Shown here in pieces: positions 38,896 through 47,117 of a stretch of DNA of 64,000 nucleotides. The DNA comes from Serratia ureilytica (GTDB taxonomy: Bacteria; Pseudomonadota; Gammaproteobacteria; Enterobacterales; Enterobacteriaceae), in the NCBI RefSeq assembly GCF_013375155.1, contig NZ_JABXOF010000013.1, positions 62,001 to 126,000 on the forward strand, read 5' to 3'. The notes beneath the pieces were generated by a model. That model worked only from the letters and a program-made list of their open reading frames with translations, had not been told where the DNA came from and did no database searches. Each line of letters opens with the position of its first letter. Position 1 is the stretch's first letter. The translations under genes and the position numbers were made by a program.

Positions 38896-39225
38896 TCAGA
38901 TCAGCGTGATGGGGCTATCGGCGAGAGCAAGATCCAACACCGGACGCAGCTTGTCGGCGGTAAACGGCGAAGAAACCAGCACGGAGCGGTTGTTGGCGGC
39001 AAACACCAGATCGATGCCGGTCACACAGGCGGTCATCTGGCAAGCATACTTTTCACCGTCGGCGTTGACGAAATGCAACTCAAATACGCCAATCTCAGGG
39101 CGCAAGCGCTTCAAACGACACTGCCCGGCTTCTCCCGCCATCTCGGCGTAGACCTCTGGCAACCGTTTAATCGCACATACCTTGGCGCTGTCCCTGCCGC
39201 CAAACAATTTCCCTAACGAAAACAT
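38896..39225 (-). CDS. Hypothetical protein between tctD and tctC
   Basis: I do not recognise this 109-residue protein. It has no signal peptide or membrane segment and has four cysteines (17, 36, 62, 67). Recognisable stretches are MFSLGKLFGGRDSAKVCAIK, GVFELHFVNADGEKYACQ and VLVSSPFTADKLRPVLDLAL. Codon use is like its neighbours. The ATG at 39225 has only a weak ribosome site (AGAGATG). It is in the same direction as tctDE, with a gap of 167 bases, and may be read from the tctC/tctD intergenic region. A role in Tct regulation is possible but unproven. Confidence 0.6.
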   Translation of the reverse strand: MFSLGKLFGGRDSAKVCAIKRLPEVYAEMAGEAGQCRLKRLRPEIGVFELHFVNADGEKYACQMTACVTGIDLVFAANNRSVLVSSPFTADKLRPVLDLALADSPITLI

Positions 39226-39411
39226 ATCACTGCATCTCTATTCATTTTATTACAGATGATTTTAACGCGAACGACTATCGGCAATCCTGACATTACGCAG
39301 GGTTTTGGCCGGTTTTGCGCACTGTTCTCTGCGCCCATTCTATGTTAGCGCACCCACCGTTCGCTCGCGACAAGAGACCCTAATCACAGACTGGAAACTT
39401 TTCCGGCCACT

Positions 39412-39430
39412 GAAAGGTAAATGAAAGGTT
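39412..39430 (+). promoter_or_regulatory. Tandem repeat upstream of tctC, candidate TctD site
   Basis: TGAAAGGT occurs twice (39412-39419 and 39423-39430) with an 11-base period, the spacing expected for two OmpR-family subunits bound head to tail. It lies about 70-90 bases before the tctC start. Binding by TctD is inferred from location only. Confidence 0.5.
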
Positions 39431-39499
39431 GTTGTTTTAACAATTCCGCAACCGCATTCGGCGGGATTCACCATCAGACAATACCGAGGGTAAGTCACA

Positions 39500-40480
39500 A
39501 TGAAAAAAATAATGACCCGCACCTTTACCGCCGCCGCCCTGTTGCTGGCGGTCTCTCAGGCCTTTGCCGTGGAAGCGCCCAAACGCACCGAATGCATTGC
39601 GCCGGCCAAACCCGGCGGCGGCTTCGATCTGACCTGCAAACTGATTCAGGTATCGCTGCAGGACACCAAGGCCATTGATAAACCGATGCGCGTCACCTAT
39701 ATGCCCGGCGGCGTCGGCGCGGTGGCCTACAACGCCATCGTCGCGCAGCGCCCGGCGGAGTTCGGCACCGTGGTGGCCTTTTCCGGCGGCTCGCTGCTCA
39801 ATCTGGCCCAGGGCAAGTTCGGCCGCTATAACGTGGACGACGTGAAATGGCTGGCGGCAGTCGGAACCGACTACGGCATGATCGCGGTACGCGCCGACTC
39901 GCCTTACAAAACCCTGAAAGACCTGATGGACGCCTTCCAAAAAGATCCCAACAGCGTGGTGTTCGGCGCCGGCGCCTCTATCGGCAGCCAGGACTGGATG
40001 AAAACCGCGCTGCTGGCGCGCGAAGTCGGCGTGGATCCGCGCAAGATGCGCTACGTGGCGTTCGAAGGCGGCGGCGAGCCGGTCACCGCACTGCTGGGCA
40101 ACCATATTCAGGCTGTTTCCGGTGACCTGAGCGAGATGGTGCCTTACCTGCAGGGCGACAAGATCCGCGTGCTGGCGGTGTATGCCGAGCAACGTTTGCC
40201 GGGCCAGTTGGCCGACATTCCGACCGCCAAAGAGCAAGGGTACAGCCTGGTGTGGCCGATCATTCGCGGCTTCTACGTTGGGCCGAAAGTTAGCGATGAA
40301 GAGTATCAGTGGTGGAGCGACACCTTCCAGAAAATGATGGCGACCGATGAATTCAAGCAGCAACGCGATCTGCGCGGCCTGTTCGAATTCAACCTGACCG
40401 GCAAAGAGCTGGACGCCTACGTGAAGAATCAGGTTGCCCAATACCGTGAGCAGGCGAAAGTGTTCGGCCTGGCCAAATAA
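39500..40480 (+). CDS. tctC: Tricarboxylate-binding protein TctC
   Basis: Periplasmic binding protein of the tripartite tricarboxylate transporter. It has 326 residues, with a signal peptide likely cleaved after AFA at residue 23. The ligand motif is CIAPAKPGGGFDLTCKL, and the family segment YMPGGVGAVAYNAI is present. It captures citrate or related acids for TctAB. ATG 39500 follows CGAGGGTAAG. The order tctC-tctB-tctA with divergent tctDE is the same as in Salmonella. Confidence 0.95.
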   Translation: MKKIMTRTFTAAALLLAVSQAFAVEAPKRTECIAPAKPGGGFDLTCKLIQVSLQDTKAIDKPMRVTYMPGGVGAVAYNAIVAQRPAEFGTVVAFSGGSLLNLAQGKFGRYNVDDVKWLAAVGTDYGMIAVRADSPYKTLKDLMDAFQKDPNSVVFGAGASIGSQDWMKTALLAREVGVDPRKMRYVAFEGGGEPVTALLGNHIQAVSGDLSEMVPYLQGDKIRVLAVYAEQRLPGQLADIPTAKEQGYSLVWPIIRGFYVGPKVSDEEYQWWSDTFQKMMATDEFKQQRDLRGLFEFNLTGKELDAYVKNQVAQYREQAKVFGLAK

Positions 40481-40495
40481 CCGCAGGGGAAAACC

Positions 40496-40927
40496 ATGAG
40501 CGATCGTATTTTTGCCGGCTTTTGGCTGCTGCTGTGTATCGGCGGGCTGTTCATCGGCTGGGGCATCCAGAGCGAATACAGCTATGAACCGCTGGGGCCG
40601 CGCCCGTTCCCGCTGGCGATCCTCAGCCTGATGGCGCTGTGCGCGGCGCTGCTGTTGCTGCGCCGCCCGCAGGCGGTGGAATGGCCGCACCACAAGGTGA
40701 TGCAGCGGCTGCTGGTGCTGGTGATCACCCTGGTGCTGTATGCCTGGGGGTTTGAATGGCTCGGCTTTCCGCTGGCGACCGCGCTGCTGACGTTCAGCAT
40801 CGGCCTGCTGTTTCAGGCCAGCCTGCCGGCGGCGGCCCTCTCCGGCGTCATCATGGGCGCAGCGTTGTACTACGCCTTTGACCAACTTCTCGATGTCACA
40901 CTGCCGCTCGGCGCCTGGCTGAGCTAA
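40496..40927 (+). CDS. tctB: Tripartite tricarboxylate transporter small subunit TctB
   Basis: A 143-residue membrane protein with four hydrophobic segments, e.g. IFAGFWLLLCIGGLFIGWGI and LLVLVITLVLYAWGFEWLGF. It is the small accessory component of the Tct permease. ATG 40496 follows GCAGGGGAAAACC, 15 bases after tctC. The tctA start follows its stop by 11 bases. Confidence 0.93.
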   Translation: MSDRIFAGFWLLLCIGGLFIGWGIQSEYSYEPLGPRPFPLAILSLMALCAALLLLRRPQAVEWPHHKVMQRLLVLVITLVLYAWGFEWLGFPLATALLTFSIGLLFQASLPAAALSGVIMGAALYYAFDQLLDVTLPLGAWLS

Positions 40928-40938
40928 CGGGAGCGATG

Positions 40939-42456
40939 ATGGATACCTGGATGTATTTGACCCAAGGGTTTGAAGTGGCGCTGGTGCCGCAAAACCTGAT
41001 TATCGCCCTGATCGGCTGCTTCGTCGGCACCATCGTCGGCCTGCTGCCGGGCCTCGGGCCGATCAACGGCGTGGCGATCCTGCTGCCGCTGGCGTTCGCC
41101 CTCAAACTGCCGGCCGAATCGGCGCTGATCCTGCTGGCGACGGTGTATATCGGCTGCGAATACGGCGGGCGCATCTCGTCGATTCTGCTCAACGTGCCGG
41201 GCGATGCGGCGGCGATCATGACCGCGCTGGACGGCTACCCGATGGCGCAGCAGGGGCGCGCCGGCGTGGCGCTGTCCATCTCGGCGGTCAGCTCGTTCGT
41301 CGGCTCGATGATCGCCATCGGCGGCATTATTCTGTTCGCGCCGCTGCTGGCCCGCTGGTCGCTGGCCTTCGGCCCGGCGGAGTATTTTGCCCTGATGGTG
41401 TTCGCCATCGCCTGCCTCGGCAGCATGATGAGCCAAAACCCGCTGAAATCCCTGCTGGCGGCGCTGATCGGCCTGGGGCTGGCGACGGTGGGCGTCGACG
41501 CCAACACCGGCGTTTACCGCTTTACCTTTGACAGCGTACACCTCTCCGACGGCGTGCAGTTTATCGTGGTGGTGATCGGCCTGTTCTCGGTCAGCGAGAT
41601 CCTGCTGATGCTGGAAAGCACCAGCGCCGGGCAAAAGCTGGTGCGTAAAACCGGCCGGTTGCTGTTCAACCGCAAAGAGGCGGCGCAATGCGCAGGCCCT
41701 ACCCTGCGCTCGTCGGTGATCGGCTTCTTCGTCGGCATTCTGCCGGGCGCCGGCGCCACCATCGCCAGCGCGCTGACCTACATGACCGAGAAGAAAATCA
41801 GCGGCAACAGCGACACCTTCGGCAAAGGCGACATCCGCGGCGTAGCGGCGCCGGAAGCGGCCAACAACGCCTCGGCCTGCGGTTCGTTCATTCCGATGCT
41901 GACGCTGGGGGTGCCGGGATCCGGCACCACGGCGGTGATGATGGGGGCGCTGACGCTGTATAACATCACCCCCGGTCCGGCGATGTTTACCGAACAACCG
42001 GATATCGTCTGGGGACTGATCGCCGCGCTGCTGATCGCTAACGTCATCTTGCTGATCATGAACCTGCCGCTGGTTGGCCTGTTCACCCGCATGCTGACCA
42101 TCCCGCTGTGGTTCCTGGTGCCGGCGATCGCCGCGGTATCGGCGGTGGGGGTTTATGCGGTGCACAGCACCACCTTCGACCTGCTGCTGATGGTCGGGTT
42201 GGGCGTGTTCGGCTACATCCTGCGCAAAATGCACTTCCCGATGTCGCCGCTGATTCTGGGCTTCGTGCTGGGTGAGATGCTGGAGCAGAATCTGCGTCGC
42301 GCGCTGTCGATCAGCAACGGTGAATTCGGCATCCTGTGGAGCAGCAGCATCGCGCAAACGCTGCTGGTGCTGGCGGTCGCGGTGCTGGCGCTGCCGCCGC
42401 TGCTGCGCCTGATGCGCAAACGCCGCCATCCGGCGGCCGAGGCCAAGGCCGAGTAA
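40939..42456 (+). CDS. tctA: Tripartite tricarboxylate transporter large subunit TctA
   Basis: Large permease of 505 residues with about eleven membrane segments. Family motifs are GLLPGLGPINGVAILLPLAF near the N-terminus and GILPGAGATIASALTYMTEK in the middle, plus GVPGSGTTAVMMGALTLY. Two adjacent ATGs exist (40936, 40939); the second has better spacing to GGGAG and gives MDTWMYLTQGF as in Salmonella TctA. Transport is probably sodium- or proton-coupled. Confidence 0.95.
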   Translation: MDTWMYLTQGFEVALVPQNLIIALIGCFVGTIVGLLPGLGPINGVAILLPLAFALKLPAESALILLATVYIGCEYGGRISSILLNVPGDAAAIMTALDGYPMAQQGRAGVALSISAVSSFVGSMIAIGGIILFAPLLARWSLAFGPAEYFALMVFAIACLGSMMSQNPLKSLLAALIGLGLATVGVDANTGVYRFTFDSVHLSDGVQFIVVVIGLFSVSEILLMLESTSAGQKLVRKTGRLLFNRKEAAQCAGPTLRSSVIGFFVGILPGAGATIASALTYMTEKKISGNSDTFGKGDIRGVAAPEAANNASACGSFIPMLTLGVPGSGTTAVMMGALTLYNITPGPAMFTEQPDIVWGLIAALLIANVILLIMNLPLVGLFTRMLTIPLWFLVPAIAAVSAVGVYAVHSTTFDLLLMVGLGVFGYILRKMHFPMSPLILGFVLGEMLEQNLRRALSISNGEFGILWSSSIAQTLLVLAVAVLALPPLLRLMRKRRHPAAEAKAE

Positions 42457-42461
42457 CGCGT

Positions 42462-42486
42462 AACGGGCGGGAATTTCCCGCCCGTT
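42462..42486. terminator. Terminator between tctA and the acetyltransferase gene
   Basis: AACGGGCGGGAA paired with its complement, followed by GTGTTTA on the plus strand. It lies between converging genes. Confidence 0.65.
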
Positions 42487-42490
42487 GTGT

Positions 42491-43120
42491 TTAACGGCGC
42501 AAGGCCGCAATTCCCCTTTCCAGCGCCCCGATATCGTCATCGGCGAGCAGGGGCTGAATCACCGCAAAGTCCGCCTCGGACAAGTCATAGAGGCGCAAGG
42601 CGAGCAAGCGCGCGATAACTTCCGGCGCGAATCGCCAACGGATAAACCTCGCCGGATTGCCGCCGACGATGGCATAAGGTTCAACGTCGCCGGTCACCAC
42701 GCTGCCGGCGGCGACGATCGCCCCTTCGCCTATCGATACCCCTGGCATCAACATCGCCCGCATGCCAATCCAGCAACCGTCACCCAGCCGGGTATCGCCT
42801 TTGGGGCGGTACGCCTGTTTGATGGTTGCCATAAACGGGTACAGGCTCAACCAGTCGATGCGATGGGTGTGATTGCCCCCCATCAGGATCACCGCTTCGG
42901 CCGCGATGCAGACATAGTCGCCGATCAGCAGGCGATCTATTTCGCCCAGCGGCTGCCATTGCCGGCTGACCGCGTCGCCGTGCAGATAGCGCACCACCGA
43001 GCGTTCGAAACCGTTATCCCAGCAGTCGCTGTAGTAGCTGTGGGTGCCTTTGACGATAATATTCGGGTTAGTCACCGTCTGATGCAGCAGTTCGGTGTTG
43101 GACCAGTGTTTTTCGGACAT
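42491..43120 (-). CDS. CatB-like (xenobiotic) O-acetyltransferase, hexapeptide-repeat family
   Basis: A 209-residue left-handed beta-helix acetyltransferase; CatB/Xat proteins have about 210 residues. The N-terminal part NPNIIVKGTHSYYSD, the catalytic His86 in GNHTHRIDWLS, and the C-terminal GDVEPYAIVGGNPARFIRWRF are CatB/Vat features. It may acetylate chloramphenicol or another hydroxylated compound. Whether it gives resistance cannot be told from sequence. ATG 43120 (MSEKHW) is chosen over an in-frame ATG or GTG 11 codons upstream because AAGAGAA is nearby. It is isolated between two terminator or spacer regions. Confidence 0.85.
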   Translation of the reverse strand: MSEKHWSNTELLHQTVTNPNIIVKGTHSYYSDCWDNGFERSVVRYLHGDAVSRQWQPLGEIDRLLIGDYVCIAAEAVILMGGNHTHRIDWLSLYPFMATIKQAYRPKGDTRLGDGCWIGMRAMLMPGVSIGEGAIVAAGSVVTGDVEPYAIVGGNPARFIRWRFAPEVIARLLALRLYDLSEADFAVIQPLLADDDIGALERGIAALRR

Positions 43121-43276
43121 GGCGTATTCTCTTGTTACGGGAATAAAAGCCACGGAACGGAATGTCTGTGGCCGTATTGTCGTTCACTCAACACGGCCAT
43201 TCAAGCGATAAGCGCTCGTTTCAATCTCGGGTTATTCATGATTACCGCCTCTCTTGCGAGGCGAAATGGTAACCGA

Positions 43277-44272
43277 TCACGCCTCGGCGGTCTTGCTTTT
43301 CAACAGCAGCACCCCACCCATGACCAACGCGCTGCCCAGCAGCTGCAGCTGATTCATGTTTTCCCCCAGCAGGAAATAGGCGATCACCGCGGTGAAAACC
43401 AGCTCCAACGACAGGATCAGGTTGGCTACGGCCAGCGGCAGCGTTTTCAGGCTGATGTTATACAACCCGAAGCCCAACAGCGTCGGCCCGGCGGCCAGCG
43501 CCAGCAGCAACAGCCAGCCGCTCCACTGAATGCCCTGCGCGCCGTGCGACAGGAACCACAGATCGCCGGCCATGCCGTGGAACGCCGCCAGCGGGAACGC
43601 CGTCAGCGCCGCGTTGAACACCAGCTGATACAGCGCCGAAAAACCGAAAACGTACAAAATGGTGTTCCACACCGGATAGCCCCGTTCGCTGGCCACCCGC
43701 CCGCCGAGGGTATACAGGGTATAGCCGATGCCCGACAGCATCCCCACCAGCAGCCCCAACAAATCGAAGTGCTGGTTGCCCATGCTGTCGCCGTTGCTGA
43801 CCAGGAAACAACCGCCCAGGCTGATGGCGATCACCAGCAGTTGGCGCAGCGTCAGGCGTTCGCTGTACATCACCCAGCCGAGGAACACGGTAAAGCCCAC
43901 CGAACAGTAGGTCAGAATGGTCGCCACCGATGCGCCGTTCAGCGCCACCGACAGCGTCCACAGGCTGTTGAACAGCGCCAGCAGCAGCCCGTAAAGCGCA
44001 TAGAACAATACCTGTTCACGCCGCAGGCGCGCCCACTGCGGTTTCACCATCAACAGCAGCGGCAACAGCACCAGCGCCACCAGCGCCGCGCGCCAGAACG
44101 CCAGCACGAAGGTCGGCAGGTGATAGTATTCGGTCAGCGCGCGGATGATGATGGCGGTAAAGGCCAGCAGCATGGCGCTGATAATGGCGATGACGTAACC
44201 CTGGCGGCTGCCCTGAAAGAGACGCACGCCGGGCAGCAAAGGCCGGGCGGAAACGCCTGACGGTAATGACAT
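43277..44272 (-). CDS. EamA/DMT-family exporter
   Basis: A 331-residue transporter with ten hydrophobic segments in two EamA halves. Typical features are FWRAALVALVLLPLLLMV, LNGASVATILTYCSVGFTVF and LILSLELVFTAVIAYFLLGE. The cargo is unknown. ATG 44272 follows CGAGGATCTC, an acceptable ribosome site. It is divergent from a MocR-type regulator across 172 bases that carry a direct repeat, a common arrangement in which MocR controls an exporter or a B6-linked pathway. Confidence 0.88.
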   Translation of the reverse strand: MSLPSGVSARPLLPGVRLFQGSRQGYVIAIISAMLLAFTAIIIRALTEYYHLPTFVLAFWRAALVALVLLPLLLMVKPQWARLRREQVLFYALYGLLLALFNSLWTLSVALNGASVATILTYCSVGFTVFLGWVMYSERLTLRQLLVIAISLGGCFLVSNGDSMGNQHFDLLGLLVGMLSGIGYTLYTLGGRVASERGYPVWNTILYVFGFSALYQLVFNAALTAFPLAAFHGMAGDLWFLSHGAQGIQWSGWLLLLALAAGPTLLGFGLYNISLKTLPLAVANLILSLELVFTAVIAYFLLGENMNQLQLLGSALVMGGVLLLKSKTAEA

Positions 44273-44343
44273 GAGATCCTCGGGAAAATGGCGACATAAA
44301 TGCTCAGGCGCACAGTGTAACGCGGCCATATTTTCCCACTATA

Positions 44344-44378
44344 GCCACTTTTCGGCCTTGTCATGCAGGCCACTTTTC
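44344..44378. promoter_or_regulatory. Direct repeats in the EamA/MocR intergenic region
   Basis: GCCACTTTTC occurs twice (44344-44353, 44369-44378), 25 bases apart. On the minus strand it reads GAAAAGTGGC, resembling the AAAGTGG core reported for PdxR-type MocR regulators that bind direct repeats. The second copy lies just upstream of a promoter-like pair for the regulator gene. Confidence 0.5.
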
Positions 44379-44383
44379 TGCGC

Positions 44384-44411
44384 TTGAAGCCCTGTTGACA
44401 TGGGGTATAGT
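44384..44411 (+). promoter_or_regulatory. Candidate promoter of the MocR gene
   Basis: TTGAAG and TATAGT separated by 16 bases, 34 bases before the start codon. Quality is moderate. Confidence 0.4.
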
Positions 44412-44444
44412 AAAAAGCTCTCTCCCTAACCGGGCCAATTTCGC

Positions 44445-45911
44445 ATGCACATTCCGTTAGATCGCGAGCAGGACGTTCCGCTCTATTTACAGATCGAAGA
44501 AGCGCTGCGGCGCGCCATCCTCACCGGCGTGTTCGTGGATGGCGACAAGCTGCCCTCAACGCGCACGCTGGCGGCCGAATTGGCGGTCAGCCGTTTGACG
44601 GTGGATAACGCCTATGCCGAACTGGCGGCCAAGGGCTTTTTGCATCAGCGACGCGGCAGCGGCGCCTATGTTGCGCACCCGCAGGCGCAAACGCGCCCGG
44701 CCCGGCCGACCAGCGATGCCCCCTTCCCGCTGGAGAGCTTCACCACCCTCACCTCGCGGCTGGACGGCTATGCCGACGCCCCGCTGCCGGAGAGGCTGAT
44801 CAACTTCGCCGCCGGCGTCGGCAGCCCTAAGGTGTTTCCGCTGGAGGCGTTTCGCAAAGTGCTGCTGTCGGTGCTCAGCCGCCATGCGGAAGAGGCCTTC
44901 AGCTACGGCGAATACTGCGGCTACTACCCGCTGCGCGATACGCTGAGCCGCATTCTCAGCGCGCAGGGCATCCCCACGCAGGCGGAACAGGTGCTGATCA
45001 CCAACGGCTCGCAGCATGCCATCAGCCTGGTGGTGCAAAGCCTGCTGGCGCCGGGCGATACGGTGATCGTCGAAGAACCGACCTACGCCGAAGCGCTGGG
45101 CCTGCTGCGCCAGCACCGCATCAATATCGTCACCGTGCCGGGCGATCGCCACGGCATGCTGGTCGAACGATTGCCCGAGTTGCTGGAACGCCACCGCCCC
45201 AAACTGATCTACACCATCCCCAATTTCCACAACCCGACCGGCCGCTGCCTGAGCGAGGCGCGGCGGCGACGCCTGCTGGCGATCGCCCAACAGGCCGGCG
45301 TGGTGATCCTGGAAGATGACTTCGTCGGCGATCTGCGTTATCAGGGCAAACAGCTGCCGTCTCTGCGCGCGCTGGCGCAACCGGGCGCGGTGATCTACGT
45401 CAGCACCTTCTCCAAGATGCTGCTGCCCAGCATGCGCATCGGCTATCTGGTGGCGGACAGCGAGCACTATCAGCGCTTCGCGCGGCGCAAGCACGTTGAC
45501 AGCTTCACCAGTTCCAGCCTGATCCAGCGGGCGCTGGACGCGTTTGTCACCGTCGGCCGTTACGACAAGCAGCTGCGCCGCGCCGGGCGCGTCTATCGCC
45601 TGCATCTGGAAGTGATGCTCGACGCGTTGCAACGGCGGTTGCCGCCGGGGTGCCGTTTCGAAACGCCGCAAGGCGGCTTGTTTATCTGGCTGACGCTGCC
45701 CGCGACGGTGACCACCACCGAGCTGATGCCGGTAGCCTGGCGGCACGGCGTCACTTTCGCGCGCGGCGAATGCTTTTATGCCCAGGAACAGCTGGGCGCG
45801 CACAGTCTGCGGCTAAACTTCGCCGCCAACTCGCCGCCGCAGATTGAAGAAGGTATCGCCCGGCTTAGCCGGGCGATTGAGGAAGTGATAGCAGAGAAAA
45901 ACGCCGGTTAG
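44445..45911 (+). CDS. MocR-family regulator (GntR HTH fused to aminotransferase-like domain)
   Basis: A 488-residue fusion. The N-terminal winged helix (about residues 10-75) has VPLYLQIEEALRRAILTGVF and LPSTRTLAAELAVSRLTVDN. The aminotransferase-fold domain from about residue 110 holds IPNFHNPTGRCLS and the PLP lysine in STFSKMLLPSMRIGYL. It probably senses PLP or an amino acid aldimine. It is divergent from the EamA exporter, whose expression it likely controls. Its stop overlaps the convergent scsD stop by 4 bases (TTAG). Confidence 0.9.
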   Translation: MHIPLDREQDVPLYLQIEEALRRAILTGVFVDGDKLPSTRTLAAELAVSRLTVDNAYAELAAKGFLHQRRGSGAYVAHPQAQTRPARPTSDAPFPLESFTTLTSRLDGYADAPLPERLINFAAGVGSPKVFPLEAFRKVLLSVLSRHAEEAFSYGEYCGYYPLRDTLSRILSAQGIPTQAEQVLITNGSQHAISLVVQSLLAPGDTVIVEEPTYAEALGLLRQHRINIVTVPGDRHGMLVERLPELLERHRPKLIYTIPNFHNPTGRCLSEARRRRLLAIAQQAGVVILEDDFVGDLRYQGKQLPSLRALAQPGAVIYVSTFSKMLLPSMRIGYLVADSEHYQRFARRKHVDSFTSSSLIQRALDAFVTVGRYDKQLRRAGRVYRLHLEVMLDALQRRLPPGCRFETPQGGLFIWLTLPATVTTTELMPVAWRHGVTFARGECFYAQEQLGAHSLRLNFAANSPPQIEEGIARLSRAIEEVIAEKNAG

Positions 45912-46408
45912 ACGGCGGCCCACCACAGCCGCAGCTTCATCCCCCAGTAGCTGGTCCAGCCGGTGGTGCTCTGCACCACCTTGCCCTGCGAGACCACCAC
46001 GAAGGTCGGCGTCACGCCAATCTGCCACTGCGCCGACAGCGTACCGGCCGGATCGTTGACCACCGGCAGCGCCAGCCGTTTGCGCACCAGCCACTGTTTC
46101 ACCTGGGTATCGTCGCCCGATCGCAGCGCGACGGTCAGCACGTTGCCGCCCGCCGCCTGCAAACGGGCGACGTCCGGCGTGGTGAAACGACAAACGCCGC
46201 ACCAGCTGGCCCAGAAGTAAACCAGCAGCGGCCGCTCATGACTGAGCTGCGCCAACGACACGCGCTCGCCGTCCAACGTGGTCAGCGTCTGGGCATCGAA
46301 GGCCGGCGGCGCCTGCGGCGCGTTCAGCCAATCCATCACCGTGATCACCGCCAGTGCGATCAGCGCCAGCAGCAGCAACTCGCGCCCCCAGCGCTTGAGC
46401 TTAGCCAT
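45908..46408 (-). CDS. scsD: Membrane-anchored thioredoxin-like protein ScsD
   Basis: A 166-residue protein with one N-terminal membrane segment (LLLLALIALAVITVM) and a periplasmic thioredoxin fold. The redox pair is Cys70-Cys73 in FWASWCGVCRFT, with the cis-proline in IGVTPTFVV. It is the last gene of scsABCD, which in Salmonella raises copper and oxidant tolerance. ATG 46408 overlaps the scsC stop by 8 bases. Confidence 0.93.
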   Translation of the reverse strand: MAKLKRWGRELLLLALIALAVITVMDWLNAPQAPPAFDAQTLTTLDGERVSLAQLSHERPLLVYFWASWCGVCRFTTPDVARLQAAGGNVLTVALRSGDDTQVKQWLVRKRLALPVVNDPAGTLSAQWQIGVTPTFVVVSQGKVVQSTTGWTSYWGMKLRLWWAAV

Positions 46409-47117
46409 GGTTGGCCTTCGCCAGCTGCTGCTTCACCATCGTTTCCAGCTCTTCATAGGACACCGCCCCCGGCAGCATCCGATCGCCGATCAGCGTCGCC
46501 GGCGTCCCTTGTACGCCCAGTTGTTCCGCCAACGCCATATTGGTGCGCAGCGTGGTCATGCTCTGTTCGCTCGGCGCCACCGTCTTGACGCCGGTTTTCT
46601 CCTGCGCGGCGGCGATGCTGGCCTTGTCGTGGAAGCCCTTTTTCGCCATCAGCCGCTGATGCAAGGCCCAGAATTGCTCCGGGTGCTGCTGCCAGGTGGT
46701 GAGCGCCACGCGCGCCGAACTGACCGAACTTTCGCCCTTGAACGGCAACAGCTTCACCACCAGCGCCACATCCGGGTATTGCTTGACGATTTTCTCCAGC
46801 ATCGGATCAAACCGCTTGCAGTACGGGCAGTTATAGTCGGTAAAGGTCACCAGCGTCAGTTTGGCGTTGGCGGCGCCGAGGCGCGGGCTGGCCGGATCCT
46901 GATACAGCGTTTTGGCATTCTGCTTGATAGCCTGGCTGATTTGCTGGCCTGCGGTTTGCTGCTGCCAGGCGTCCACCGCCTGCGCCAGAATGTCCGGGTT
47001 GGACACCAGCGTTTCGCGGATCATCTCTTTGATACGCGCCTCTTGCGCCGGGGTGAAAGGCTCGGCGGCCCACACCGGGGCGGCGATGATCATCAGTAAA
47101 ATCAGTAGCTTTTTCAT
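46401..47117 (-). CDS. scsC: Periplasmic thiol oxidoreductase ScsC (DsbG/DsbA-like)
   Basis: A 238-residue exported protein with a signal peptide ending PVWA at about residue 17. The catalytic pair is Cys97-Cys100 in YNCPYCKRFDP and the cis-proline motif is GVQGTPATL. The N-terminal region before the thioredoxin fold (about residues 18-80) is helical and longer than in the 207-residue Salmonella protein, resembling the trimerising stalk described for Proteus ScsC. It is kept reduced by ScsB. ATG 47117 overlaps the scsB stop (ATGA). Confidence 0.93.
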   Translation of the reverse strand: MKKLLILLMIIAAPVWAAEPFTPAQEARIKEMIRETLVSNPDILAQAVDAWQQQTAGQQISQAIKQNAKTLYQDPASPRLGAANAKLTLVTFTDYNCPYCKRFDPMLEKIVKQYPDVALVVKLLPFKGESSVSSARVALTTWQQHPEQFWALHQRLMAKKGFHDKASIAAAQEKTGVKTVAPSEQSMTTLRTNMALAEQLGVQGTPATLIGDRMLPGAVSYEELETMVKQQLAKANHG

